From Tolypothrix sp. NIES-4075 (GTDB lineage: Bacteria > Cyanobacteriota > Cyanobacteriia > Cyanobacteriales > Nostocaceae): DNA of 64,000 bases. Below the pieces are notes generated by a model. It was not told the DNA's origin, did not search any database, and saw only the letters and a program-made list of their open reading frames with translations. The stretch is from assembly GCF_002218085.1 (NCBI RefSeq), contig NZ_BDUC01000001.1, forward strand, positions 1,055,955 through 1,119,954, in the 5' to 3' direction. Shown in pieces: positions 35,133-43,372 of the stretch. Positions within the stretch are counted from its first letter, which is position 1, and each line of letters opens with the position of its first letter. A program made the translations under genes and the position numbers.

Positions 35133-36011
35133 ATGACTAAAACCGCATGGGTGTTTCCCGGACAAGGTTCTCAAGCACTAGGAATGGGAACCGACTTATT
35201 AGATTTACCATCCGCTGAAGATAAATTTGCCCAAGCTAAGGACATTTTGGGCTGGTCTGTGACGGAAATCTGTAAAAACGAAGAAAAGTTATCAAATACA
35301 CTTTATACTCAGCCCTGTCTTTACGTAGTAGAAAGCATTCTCGCTGACATTCTCCGCGAAAGAGGACACAAACCAGATTTAGTTGCCGGTCACAGTTTGG
35401 GAGAATATATCGCTTTTTACATTGCCGGAGTATTTGAGTGGTCAACGGGGTTGCGCTTGGTGAAGCGTCGTGCAGAACTGATGGAAAGTACCGTAGGTGG
35501 TATGATGGCAGCTTTGATGAACTTCAACCGCGAACAGTTAGAACAAGCGATCGCCCAAACCCCCGACGTAGTATTAGCAAATGATAATAGTGCCGCACAA
35601 GTTGTAATTTCCGGCACACCCGAAGCAGTGCAAACAGTCATGTCCCAAGTTAAGGCAAAGCGTGCTATCCCCTTAAAAGTTTCTGGAGCATTTCACTCAC
35701 CCTTAATGGCAGCCGCATCAACCGAATTTCAAGAAGTTTTAGAAGCTGTGGAATTTCAACCAGCTATTGTACCAGTATTATCTAATGTAGAACCACTTCC
35801 CTCTGTTGATGCTGAAGTTTTAAAGCAACGCCTTATAAAACAAATGACTGGTTCGGTACGCTGGCGAGAAATTTCTCTACAATTACCCAACATAGGCATT
35901 GAACGAGTAGTAGAAATTGGTCCCGGTAACGTGCTTACTGGTTTGATTAAACGCACTTGCTCTGACTTAATCATAGAAAACGTCCGCAATGCCGCTGAGT
36001 TGGGGGAATAG
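35133..36011 (+). CDS. fabD: Malonyl-CoA:ACP transacylase (FabD)
   Basis: This 292-residue enzyme loads malonyl groups onto acyl carrier protein. The active-site serine is Ser88 in AGHSLGE, the His partner is in VSGAFHSPLM, and the N-terminal FPGQGSQ is the family signature. It lies third in the plsX-fabH-fabD-plsC run. Its ATG follows directly on tandem repeats, so translation may rely on coupling or a leader without Shine-Dalgarno. No insertions or missing residues are seen. Confidence 0.97.
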   Translation: MTKTAWVFPGQGSQALGMGTDLLDLPSAEDKFAQAKDILGWSVTEICKNEEKLSNTLYTQPCLYVVESILADILRERGHKPDLVAGHSLGEYIAFYIAGVFEWSTGLRLVKRRAELMESTVGGMMAALMNFNREQLEQAIAQTPDVVLANDNSAAQVVISGTPEAVQTVMSQVKAKRAIPLKVSGAFHSPLMAAASTEFQEVLEAVEFQPAIVPVLSNVEPLPSVDAEVLKQRLIKQMTGSVRWREISLQLPNIGIERVVEIGPGNVLTGLIKRTCSDLIIENVRNAAELGE

Positions 36012-36240
36012 GGAATAGGGAATTGGTAATAGGTAATTGGTAATTGGTAATTGGTAATTGGGCATGGGGCATTGGGCATTGGTAATTTTAACTCCCCCTT
36101 GTCCACGGACACGTTCCTTAACGGGGGGGAACCCCCGCACAGAAGTGTCCTCCCCTTGTCCACGGACACGTTCCTTAACGGGGGGGAACCCCCGCACAGA
36201 AGTGTCCTCCCCTTGTCCCCCCCTCCTCCCCCATTCCCCT
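36010..36240. repeat. STRRs plus a 57-bp tandem duplication before plsC
   Basis: GGGAATA and GGTAATT heptamers (36010-36085) come first. Then a 57-bp unit starting CCCCTTGTCCACGGACACG repeats at 36095 and 36152, with a partial third copy at 36209. Inside each unit GGGGGGGAACCCCC is a short palindrome. Confidence 0.9.
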
Positions 36241-36879
36241 ATGTCTGGAAATCGCGAACCGTTTATCAGTCTGGCACTTTACCACGCCTTTAAGTGGTCT
36301 GTGGTCAGCCCTATGCTTCACACTTACTTTCAAGGTAAAATTTATGATGCCCAAAACGTGCCGAAAACTGGACCTTTGGTGATAGTCAGCAATCATGCGA
36401 GTAACTATGACCCACCGATTGTTTCTAGTTGTGTAGGTCGTCCGGTAGCGTATATGGCTAAGGAAGAGTTATTTAAAATCCCGATTTTACGGACTGCGAT
36501 TAAATTGTATGGTGCTTATCCGGTGAGTCGGGGAAAGAGCGATCGCGCTGCTATTCGTTCAGCTTTAGAGTATCTTGAAAACGGCTGGGCTGTGGGTGTA
36601 TTTTTGCAGGGTACGCGCACCCCAGATGGACGCATTACCGACCCCAAACGAGGTGCAGCGCTGCTAGCTGCAAAGGCAAAAGCACCACTATTACCTGTAT
36701 GTTTGTGGGGTAGTGAGAAAATTGAGGTAAAAGGTTCACCGATACCTCATGCAGTTCCTGTTAGTGTCAGAATTGGTAAGTTGATTGATGTTCCTAATTC
36801 TACTAATAAAGAGGAATTAGAGGCGATAACGCAACAGTGTACAACAGCAATTAATGATTTGCACTTGTTAGGGCGATAA
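36241..36879 (+). CDS. plsC: 1-acyl-sn-glycerol-3-phosphate acyltransferase (PlsC)
   Basis: This 212-residue membrane-associated enzyme makes phosphatidic acid from lysophosphatidic acid. Block I is NHASNYD (His52, Asp57) and block III is FLQGTRTPDG, with Gln replacing the Pro/Glu of the more common FPEGT. The in-frame upstream extension to 36058 is entirely repeat-encoded, so ATG 36241 (MSGNREPFISLALYHAFKW) is the sensible start. It closes the plsX-fabH-fabD-plsC group. Confidence 0.93.
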   Translation: MSGNREPFISLALYHAFKWSVVSPMLHTYFQGKIYDAQNVPKTGPLVIVSNHASNYDPPIVSSCVGRPVAYMAKEELFKIPILRTAIKLYGAYPVSRGKSDRAAIRSALEYLENGWAVGVFLQGTRTPDGRITDPKRGAALLAAKAKAPLLPVCLWGSEKIEVKGSPIPHAVPVSVRIGKLIDVPNSTNKEELEAITQQCTTAINDLHLLGR

Positions 36880-36982
36880 GTTGAGATATTAGAGAAATAT
36901 GCTCAAAGGAGGTAGCGATCGCCTTTATTATTTTGTGACTATAAGCTGATCGTACTTTCCACAAAACAGCATATGAGGGGCA

Positions 36983-38011
36983 ATGAAAGTTAATAATCTT
37001 TGGCAGCGACTAAATAATCTCGCATTAGTTCGCTTTTTACTTTTAGTTGCTTCTGGCTGGGCTGTTACACAGCTTTTAGCTTACTTTGAAGCGGTCATTG
37101 TTACTTTCACATTTGCAGCAATTTTGGCTTTTTTACTCAGCTATCCTGTTAGGTGGCTGCGGCGTTTTTTGCCCCACGGTATAGCAGTTGTTTTTGTTTT
37201 TTTACTTAGTATTGTGTTTATTGGAGGTTTAGCAATCACTGTAGGTTTAGCAGTATTATCTCAAGGACAACAATTAATTGAGAGTGTAACTGCCTTTTTA
37301 AATTCTTTAATACCTTTTGTCGAACGACTTGAAGAATTTCTCCGAAATCGCAATTTGCAGATAGATTTAAGTGTAATTGAAGAACAATTGCGAAATCAAG
37401 CTATATCACTGCTTGTCACAAGTTTGTCTATTTTCCAAAGTTTCATTACTAACTTTGTGACTTTCATATTAATTGCTGTTGTCGCTTTTTTTATGCTTCT
37501 TGATGGCGAAAAACTTTGGGATCTTATCTTAAAAGTGATACCAAGCCAGCGACGCATTAGATTTACAAGAATAATCAGACGCAACTTTTTAGGATTTTTT
37601 CGCGGTCAGTTGATATTAACTTTGTTTTTAACAGCTTGTAGTTTCATTATTTTCTCTTTACTAAAAGTACCTTTTGCCTTAATTTTATCAGTGATAGTAG
37701 GTTTGCTTGACATTATTCCCGGAATAGGAGCCACATTAGGAGTTGGTGTAATTACTTTGATTGTGCTGTCTCAAAGTGTTTGGCTAGCAATCAAAGTATT
37801 AATAGCGTGTATTATACTTCAGCAAATACAAGACAATTTGATTTCGCCGAGAATTATGCAAGATGCGCTCAATCTTAATCCGGTGGTGGTATTTTTTGCC
37901 TTGCTTGTAGGTGCTAGAGTGGCTGGTTTACTAGGAATTTTTATTTCTATTCCTATCGCTGGAGTAATAGTTTCTCTATTTGAAATTGATGAGATGAAAG
38001 CAGAAGTTTAA
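36983..38011 (+). CDS. AI-2E family transporter (PerM/UPF0118)
   Basis: This 342-residue polytopic membrane protein has about eight hydrophobic segments. There are pairs at residues 15-65 and 68-95, a long amphipathic stretch around 100-150, and a C-terminal group with VPFALILSVIVGLLDIIPGIGATLGVG, the diagnostic IPxIG-type motif. NLNPVVVFFALLVGARVAGLLGIFISIPIAG is also typical. Members export small molecules or act as ion antiporters; the substrate here is unknown. The gene is transcribed alone, 103 bp after plsC. Confidence 0.9.
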   Translation: MKVNNLWQRLNNLALVRFLLLVASGWAVTQLLAYFEAVIVTFTFAAILAFLLSYPVRWLRRFLPHGIAVVFVFLLSIVFIGGLAITVGLAVLSQGQQLIESVTAFLNSLIPFVERLEEFLRNRNLQIDLSVIEEQLRNQAISLLVTSLSIFQSFITNFVTFILIAVVAFFMLLDGEKLWDLILKVIPSQRRIRFTRIIRRNFLGFFRGQLILTLFLTACSFIIFSLLKVPFALILSVIVGLLDIIPGIGATLGVGVITLIVLSQSVWLAIKVLIACIILQQIQDNLISPRIMQDALNLNPVVVFFALLVGARVAGLLGIFISIPIAGVIVSLFEIDEMKAEV

Positions 38012-38025
38012 TTAAAACGTGCGGT

Positions 38026-38053
38026 AGAGACGTTCCAATGGAACGTCTGTACG
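38026..38053. repeat. Small palindrome after the AI-2E gene
   Basis: GAGACGTTCCAATGGAACGT followed by CTGTAC has the layout of the GAGACGCG...CGTCTGTAC repeats elsewhere, but with a different core. It might terminate the transporter transcript. Confidence 0.6.
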
Positions 38054-38099
38054 AAGAATAAGGTAAAATGCTTTTGAAGCAGAGAAAAACTGGGCAGTT

Positions 38100-38387
38100 A
38101 TGCAAGATTTAAAAGCCGAATTAACCCAAAATCTAGATGAGGCAGAGTGGGAGTGGTTAATTCCTCACGTACAGCGTGATGCGGTGATATTAGTGCCAAT
38201 TGAACTAGACTTGCTCAATGTGGGAATAGCGATCGCTAGCGATAATACCCCTCAAGTACAGCAATGGATTGATGAACAATTGCTTGCTAAACCCTCAGTT
38301 GCACAAATTGGCGAATGGAATGGCGATCGCGCAAAGCGATTTAATACTCTGATTGTACAACCATACGTTCTCATTCAAGAAAAATAA
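38100..38387 (+). CDS. DUF2288 domain protein
   Basis: This 95-residue protein belongs to the small DUF2288 family: MQDLKAELTQNLDEAEWEWLIPH at the start, then DAVILVPIELDLLNVGIAIASD and the C-terminal FNTLIVQPYVLIQE. It is soluble, acidic and mixed alpha/beta. The function is not known. It ends 20 bp before the next gene and the two may be co-transcribed. There is no typical Shine-Dalgarno at the ATG. Confidence 0.88.
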   Translation: MQDLKAELTQNLDEAEWEWLIPHVQRDAVILVPIELDLLNVGIAIASDNTPQVQQWIDEQLLAKPSVAQIGEWNGDRAKRFNTLIVQPYVLIQEK

Positions 38388-38406
38388 GCGACTTAGCTTC
38401 TACTAT

Positions 38407-38775
38407 ATGAAAACCATTATTGCGATTTTAGCGACTTTACTAATTGCCAGCACACCAGTTACAGCGCAACGTGACAAACTTGACACCCCAATGTCTCCTC
38501 GGATTACCATTAGTGAACGGTGTCAGCAGTTACAAATAAACTGTACCAAATCTGAAGTATTAGAAGTGGGACGCAGGGTACAGCAGTTGTACTTCAATCG
38601 ATACAATCAAAAACCACCACAAAAGCAAGGTGTCAACATCTACACCACCACAGACATTAACTTAATTGACCAAGCGATAGTTAATCAGTTAGCAAGTGAA
38701 AACGAAAAGCTACGCCAAGAATTAGAATCACAAAATACCGAGAAACAACGCTTGCAAAAGGCACAAATAAAGTAG
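38407..38775 (+). CDS. Small secreted coiled-coil protein
   Basis: This 122-residue protein starts at ATG 38407 (MKTIIAILATLLIASTPVTAQ) with a signal peptide cleaved after VTA. An in-frame upstream ATG (38353) would bury the signal and overlap the DUF2288 gene, so it was rejected. The mature part has two Cys (ERCQQLQINCTKSE), a conserved-looking VLEVGRRVQQLYFNRY and a C-terminal coiled coil (ASENEKLRQELESQNTEKQR). I recognise no named family. It lies 20 bp after DUF2288. Confidence 0.7.
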   Translation: MKTIIAILATLLIASTPVTAQRDKLDTPMSPRITISERCQQLQINCTKSEVLEVGRRVQQLYFNRYNQKPPQKQGVNIYTTTDINLIDQAIVNQLASENEKLRQELESQNTEKQRLQKAQIK

Positions 38776-38794
38776 CCAAGAGCCGTGATATTAC

Positions 38795-39418
38795 TCACCG
38801 CTTATTTTTTGCTTCATCTGCCCCCGTGTAGCCAGTTGTCATCCAAACTAAAGCTCTAGCACCATCGCGGACTGATTTTTCGATTGGTTCAGGCGATCGC
38901 TCTGAAGGAACCGACACTGGTTTAAATATAATCCCTCGACTACCTAAGACAATCTCCCCGATCACACAGGCGCGGCGCATATGATAATCTGACGTAATCA
39001 AATACACACTCTTAATGCCGCGTTTTTCCAAATCATCCACCAATGTGGTAAAATTTGTAACTGTATCTACCGCTTCATAGTCCAGGTGTAAACGTCGGGG
39101 ATCAACTCCGGCTTTAGCAAACACTCTTTCAGTAGTCTTTTTTGGGCTACCACCAGTAATCCAAATTGGTAAATTTGGATTCTTACGGGCAAAATCTGCT
39201 GTAAACTTCTCTCGTTCTAATCTGGCAGTCGAACCACCCAAAACTAAGACCGCTTGGGGTTGTACAACTTGGCTTTTAACTTCCTTATATCCCAACCACA
39301 TCAACAGCGGTAGGGCAATAACCATAAATCGAAATGATTTCCCTGTAAAAAGTAACTTATTCAAGGCTCTACTACTTCGTCTGTTCAGAGAATTTTCTCT
39401 AATTAAAAAGAAAAACAA
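38795..39418 (-). CDS. YdcF family protein (DUF218)
   Basis: This 207-residue protein has an N-terminal membrane anchor (residues 29-44, FRFMVIALPLLMWLGY) and a DUF218 domain. The domain shows QAVLVLGGSTARLEREKFTADF, the middle WITGGSP, VDTVTNFTTLVDDL and SVYLITSDYHMRRA. The family includes E. coli YdcF and SanA, which affect envelope function; no enzyme activity is established for this type. It is convergent with the secreted coiled-coil gene (19 bp gap) and reads away from the tRNA-Arg. Confidence 0.9.
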   Translation of the reverse strand: MFFFLIRENSLNRRSSRALNKLLFTGKSFRFMVIALPLLMWLGYKEVKSQVVQPQAVLVLGGSTARLEREKFTADFARKNPNLPIWITGGSPKKTTERVFAKAGVDPRRLHLDYEAVDTVTNFTTLVDDLEKRGIKSVYLITSDYHMRRACVIGEIVLGSRGIIFKPVSVPSERSPEPIEKSVRDGARALVWMTTGYTGADEAKNKR

Positions 39419-39578
39419 TTATTTAGGGTAGTATTTGCAAAAAACTACCCAAATATGAACTTAGATAATTTATCGCAAAAACGCACGCTTGTTGCGAATG
39501 ATTGCAATATCCTATCTTGTATCGAACCATCTATAAAGAAAGTGCGACTACTTTATTCATTTAATTGTTTCCAGACGA

Positions 39579-39901
39579 CGGGACTGGCCAGGTTCGAACC
39601 GGCGACCTAGCGCTTCAGATTTGTGTGAGTTTCCCCACTCTCCGGACTATACCTTCACCATAAGCTTTTTAGCCTTTAGGTGGTGGCTATCTAGTCTCTA
39701 CACCTTCCTGAGTCGAACTTATAACATTGTTTTCGTTTTTTCGATTCAGGCTTGGCTCGGTATTCCCTTGAAGTGTCAGCACTCTGCTAGATATACTCTT
39801 TAGGGTTCACCGAATTTAACCACATTCACTCATAAAGTTTCCTTCATGGTGCCCGATTATTCAGGAGGCGCTCGCTCTATCCAGCTGAGCTACAGCCCCA
39901 A
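39579..39901 (-). tRNA. tRNA-Arg(CCU) interrupted by a group I intron
   Basis: Exon 1 is 39901-39865 (GGGGCTGTAGCTCAGCTGG ... AGCGCCTCCT) and exon 2 is 39615-39579 (AAGCGCT ... GGTTCGAACC ... CAGTCCC plus discriminator G). When joined, the anticodon loop is CTCCTAA in the stem AGCGC/GCGCT, giving anticodon CCU. The acceptor stem GGGGCTG pairs with CAGTCCC with one G-U. The CCA end is not encoded. It reads AGG codons. The intron separates U36 of the anticodon from A37. Confidence 0.93.
39616..39864 (-). ncRNA. Group I self-splicing intron in tRNA-Arg(CCU)
   Basis: This 249-nt insertion starts right after a U (U36 of the tRNA) and ends in G, as group I introns require. On the minus strand it contains the catalytic-core pattern GAGACTAGATAG ... 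GGTGAAGGTATAGTCC, which gives the P7 pairing AGACTA/TAGTCC. A distal GGAGAGTGGGGAAACTC follows, typical of the 3' part of group IC3 introns in cyanobacterial and plastid tRNAs. There is no homing endonuclease frame. Splicing should be autocatalytic with an external guanosine. Confidence 0.9.
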
Positions 39902-39930
39902 AAAAGTGCGCTTGTAGAATTATAGCAGTT

Positions 39931-41028
39931 TTAGCTAGACTGCCACGAATCGTCCCAAGAACCGCCGCCTACTTCTAATCCACAGAGAAAACTATGTGCT
40001 TTCAGGATTGTTTTGGATTTTGTTCCACTTACTTCGCGTAACTCTAAATCGAGTTTTCCTTGCATAGTGTCCCGACAACAGAATATCAAACCGTTGGCGG
40101 TGGGCGCACGCAGTGGTGTACCTGGTAGATGCGTAGTTCCTGTTAATTCAATTTCATAATTTAAGTTTCGCGCTTGCATTTGCCATCTACCCCAAGGCTG
40201 AATATTCCAAGAAACTTGTGAATTCCAAGGAACAAATTCATAAAACTTATCTTGATAATGCAAACCAATCATAGCGACAGATTCCATCCACCACAGCACA
40301 CCGCGTCTTCCACCACCTGCGGTTAATGCTAAGTCCGGTTCGCCTTCAAAGCTATTACAATTCAACCAAAACCATTTTTGCGGAAAAGCACCACCCCAAT
40401 TTTTCTCGCTGTAAGCTGGGGCGTTGGTGAATTCGTAGATTTTACCATTCCAGTCAATCCAACCGCTAGCCAAACCGTGAGCCATCAAAATTTGCCATCC
40501 CGGTTCAAATATCGGCAGAAAGGACACAATGCCTGCCGTAGATTGTTGTAATTGTCCTTTATTTCCCCAGCCGTATACTGGTTGAATTTCATACTGCCAA
40601 CGGCAATAATTACCTGTAGCTGGATCGCGAATTATTCCTTGATTTAAGGTGGCTGTAGCTTGATAACCTTCTTGAATATAGCGATCGAACTCTGCACTTA
40701 AAAGGTATAAGGGTTGACTTTGTAAATCAGTTTTACCCCAATGACCTAAAGCCAAGACATTGTTTTTTGCCCAAAATTTATTAACATCCGGGAAAGTCCG
40801 CAACAAATATTCATCATTGAGACCGAGGATTTGCGCTGCACCACCGCTGTGGGGTTTACCGCCGATGGGGTCTTCGATAGAGTACATAAAGGCGAAAGTT
40901 TGCTTAATTTCTGGTATGGTTACGCGATAATACCAACCTTCAAAGAAGCGTCTGCTACTGCGATCCCAATGATAGCCGCTGTGGGGGGTTTGAGTTGACT
41001 TAAAAGGATTTGTGGAAATAGATAACAT
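39931..41028 (-). CDS. Tocopherol cyclase
   Basis: This 365-residue protein starts at ATG 41028 (MLSISTNPFKSTQTPHSGYHW). The family signatures are FFEGWYYRVTIPE, FAFMYSIEDP, the central NKGQLQQSTAGIVSFLPIFEPGWQILMAHG and NWGGAFPQKWFWLNCNSF. It closes the chromanol ring that turns phytylquinols into tocopherols (vitamin E) and is the homologue of plant VTE1. No transit or signal peptide is seen. It diverges from the J-domain gene with only 35 bp between starts, so their promoters overlap. The intron-bearing tRNA lies 30 bp past its stop. Confidence 0.95.
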   Translation of the reverse strand: MLSISTNPFKSTQTPHSGYHWDRSSRRFFEGWYYRVTIPEIKQTFAFMYSIEDPIGGKPHSGGAAQILGLNDEYLLRTFPDVNKFWAKNNVLALGHWGKTDLQSQPLYLLSAEFDRYIQEGYQATATLNQGIIRDPATGNYCRWQYEIQPVYGWGNKGQLQQSTAGIVSFLPIFEPGWQILMAHGLASGWIDWNGKIYEFTNAPAYSEKNWGGAFPQKWFWLNCNSFEGEPDLALTAGGGRRGVLWWMESVAMIGLHYQDKFYEFVPWNSQVSWNIQPWGRWQMQARNLNYEIELTGTTHLPGTPLRAPTANGLIFCCRDTMQGKLDLELREVSGTKSKTILKAHSFLCGLEVGGGSWDDSWQSS

Positions 41029-41063
41029 AGATTTACACGTGTGTTTATTTCCCAGTATGCCCG

Positions 41064-41669
41064 ATGTCTGACGACAACCCGCTACCGCATCTACGTCTGG
41101 ATATTCATCATGCTTATGAAATTCTTGGTTTAAAACCTGGTGCATCTCAGAAAGAAGTGAAGCAAGCTTACCGCAAGCTTGTTAAAGTTTGGCATCCAGA
41201 TCGCTTTTTTAGTCAACAGGAAAAGCAGAAAGCTGAGGAAAGAATCAAAAAAATTAACGAAGCTTACAACCAATTAAAGTCTTATCAGCCGATCGCAGCA
41301 AATGAATCTTCAGCAAATTATACAGAAATTCACATTCATCGCTTTGATGCGGAGGCATTCTATGAATTGGGAAGGGAGAATGTCAGGAAAAGAATGTATC
41401 AAGAAGCGATCGCCAATTTTACCCACGCTATTCGCCTGAATCCCAAATATATTAAAGCATACAAATATCGAGGGCTAATTTGTTCGGAGCTTGGATATGA
41501 GTATAGAGCCACAGCTGATTTAAATAAAGCGGCAGAGTTGGAATGGCAATTAAAATACCCAGGTACAAAACCCACACCATCACCAAAATCTGTATCAAAG
41601 CCTGCATCACTTAAACATCGATTTTGTCAGAAGATAAAAAAGTTACTGCGGTTTAGGCGAAAGACTTAG
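41064..41669 (+). CDS. J-domain protein with TPR segment
   Basis: This 201-residue protein has a DnaJ-type J domain at residues 14-70 with the essential HPD at 44-46 (KVWHPDRFF). Two TPR-like helices pairs follow (residues 94-160, AFYELGRENVRKRMYQEAIANFTHAI and YIKAYKYRGLICSELGYEYRA). The C-terminus is basic (HRFCQKIKKLLRFRRK). It should recruit and stimulate an Hsp70 (DnaK) partner, with the TPR part choosing the client. No Gly/Phe or zinc domains are present, so it is a type III J-protein. A hairpin at 41669-41700 follows the stop. Confidence 0.92.
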   Translation: MSDDNPLPHLRLDIHHAYEILGLKPGASQKEVKQAYRKLVKVWHPDRFFSQQEKQKAEERIKKINEAYNQLKSYQPIAANESSANYTEIHIHRFDAEAFYELGRENVRKRMYQEAIANFTHAIRLNPKYIKAYKYRGLICSELGYEYRATADLNKAAELEWQLKYPGTKPTPSPKSVSKPASLKHRFCQKIKKLLRFRRKT

Positions 41670-41704
41670 ATCCCCGACAATTTTTACGAAGTCGGGGATC
41701 TAGT
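41669..41704 (+). terminator. Hairpin after the J-domain gene
   Basis: A perfect 10-bp stem, GATCCCCGAC / GTCGGGGATC, encloses a 12-base AT-rich loop and is followed by TAGTTT. It may terminate the J-protein transcript. The U-tract is weak. Confidence 0.6.
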
Positions 41705-41766
41705 TTCGTGAGAAATTATCAGTACTTGGGAATACTAAAGAGTAAATTTCTTTACTGCTCATCTTT

Positions 41767-42678
41767 ATGCAAGACTTAATACCTGTACATACTCTCAAAG
41801 GGCATTCAGAAAAGGTTATATCCGTTGTCTTCAGCGCTGATGGGCAAATATTAGCTAGTGGCAGTAAAGATAAAACCGTAAAAATTTGGCACTTGGCAAA
41901 AAAGGAACCCGAAACTCTCAAAGGACACGGAGAATCCTCTTGGTCTGGAAGCGTTAATTCAGTAGCTTTTAGCCCCGATAGCAAGAAATTAGCTAGTGCT
42001 AGTGATGACAAAACTGTTAAATTATGGGATGTGCTTACCGCAAAAGAAATTTGTACCTTCACCGGACATGAAGAAAATGTTTGCTGTGTTGCCTTTAGTC
42101 CAGATGGAAAGACTTTAGCCAGTGGTAGTAAAGATAAAACAGTCAAACTTTGGTCATTAGACACAGAAAAAGAAATATACACCTTAAAAGTGCATTCAGA
42201 TGACGTTTTGTGCGTTGCTTTCAGTCCGGATGGAAAGATTTTAGCCAGTGGTGGTGCTGGGAATGACAAAACCATCAACATTTGGCATCTGGCTAAACAG
42301 AAAATTCTTACCCTTAAAGGTCATTCCGACTGGTTTGGGGGGATAAATTCCATTGCCTTCAGTCCAAACGGCAAGATTTTAGCCAGTGGTAGTAAAGATA
42401 AGACTATCAAGCTATGGCAAGTCGATACAGGCAAGGAAATCTGCACCCTAACTGGACATTGTGATGATGTTTGTTCTGTGGCTTTCAGTCCAAATGGCAA
42501 GATTTTAGCTAGTGGTAGTAAAGATAAGACTATCAAGCTATGGCAAGTGGATACGGGCAAGGAAATCTATACTTTTACAGCACAAGAAGCCGTGTATTCC
42601 ATTGCCTTTAATCCTGATGGTAAGACGCTTGCTAGTGGCAGTAAAGATAAAACTATTACGCTATTGCCCTGTGAGTGA
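41767..42678 (+). CDS. WD40 repeat protein
   Basis: This 303-residue protein is made of seven WD40 units and nothing else. Each unit has the pattern FSPDGKxLASGSKDKTVKLW ending with a GH before the next blade. The first starts at residue 8 (HTLKGHSEKVISVVFSADG) and the last is cut short at ASGSKDKTITLLPCE, where the family would show a Trp. It should form one beta propeller and act as a protein-binding scaffold. It lacks the NB-ARC or kinase domains that often accompany such repeats, so it may be a detached propeller. Units 5 and 6 are nearly identical at DNA level. Confidence 0.88.
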   Translation: MQDLIPVHTLKGHSEKVISVVFSADGQILASGSKDKTVKIWHLAKKEPETLKGHGESSWSGSVNSVAFSPDSKKLASASDDKTVKLWDVLTAKEICTFTGHEENVCCVAFSPDGKTLASGSKDKTVKLWSLDTEKEIYTLKVHSDDVLCVAFSPDGKILASGGAGNDKTINIWHLAKQKILTLKGHSDWFGGINSIAFSPNGKILASGSKDKTIKLWQVDTGKEICTLTGHCDDVCSVAFSPNGKILASGSKDKTIKLWQVDTGKEIYTFTAQEAVYSIAFNPDGKTLASGSKDKTITLLPCE

Positions 42679-43372
42679 AGTTGTCATGGCTAATATTCTC
42701 TTACTTTTGAGGAAACCACGTTGCCCAAATCTTAAGAAAGATTTCGCAATTGTTGCGATAAGTTAATGGTAATCAACTTTGGTAATATAACCGTTGCGCT
42801 TTAGAGGAGTAATGCTAACTTATAAACAGGTACACCAGAAGTCAAACCTTCAACAAAACCTTCAGATTAGAGCCTGTGCCTCCTGCTCTAATGTTCTCGC
42901 AATAACTGCTCGATTGTCGTATCCTAAGAACGTGTTTTAGCCTTAAGTTCATGTAAAGTCGTTTTGGAGGTTTTTGAACGCACAGCCAAAAATGCCTGCC
43001 TAGTTGGAATCAAGGATGCACAATTGTTGAGTATCACGTATTGCGAGTGTTGTCCACATTAGTCGAGTTAGTTACCTCTGATTTTTTACTCTTCTCAATC
43101 TATTGAATCGCTTATAAACCGCCCAAGCTGCTGATATGTATCCATCGTAGCTTTGGGCGGTTTAGTCTATGAGGGGTAATGGGTAATGGGTAATGGGTAA
43201 TGGTGAGTCCAGCGCCGTGGGCGGGTTTCCCGACTTGAGCAATAGCCGCGTGAGGTCACGAACGCTATCTGCACAGCCGCGTGCGACTGGCGAACCCCGA
43301 AGGGGGTAATGGGTAATGGGGAAAGAATTATTACCAATGCCCAATTAGCAATTAGCAATTAGCAATTAGCAA
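42679..43372. other. Long intergenic region with a strong hairpin and STRRs
   Basis: No protein gene is seen. A unique segment at about 42850-43100 precedes a hairpin at 43116-43163, and may be the body of an unannotated RNA. From 43170 to 43372 there are GGGTAAT heptamers and dispersed repeats (e.g. GTGCGACTGGCGAACCCCG). Confidence 0.5.
43116..43163. terminator. Strong stem-loop, terminator-like
   Basis: AAACCGCCCAAGCT pairs with AGCTTTGGGCGGTTT (one bulge), a stem of 14 bp, around a loop of about 19 bases. It lies 440 bp after the WD40 gene, too far to be its obvious terminator. Confidence 0.65.

Noticed and set aside
36058..36240. N-terminal extension of PlsC (61 codons)
   Set aside because: It is entirely encoded by STRRs and the 57-bp tandem repeat; the family start fits ATG 36241.
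41767..42678. WD40 gene as a fragment of the NB-ARC/WD40 system
   Set aside because: The repeat consensus differs (FSPDGKxLASGSKDKT versus VDGKYLISGSxDxT) and there is an independent start, so it is treated as a separate gene.
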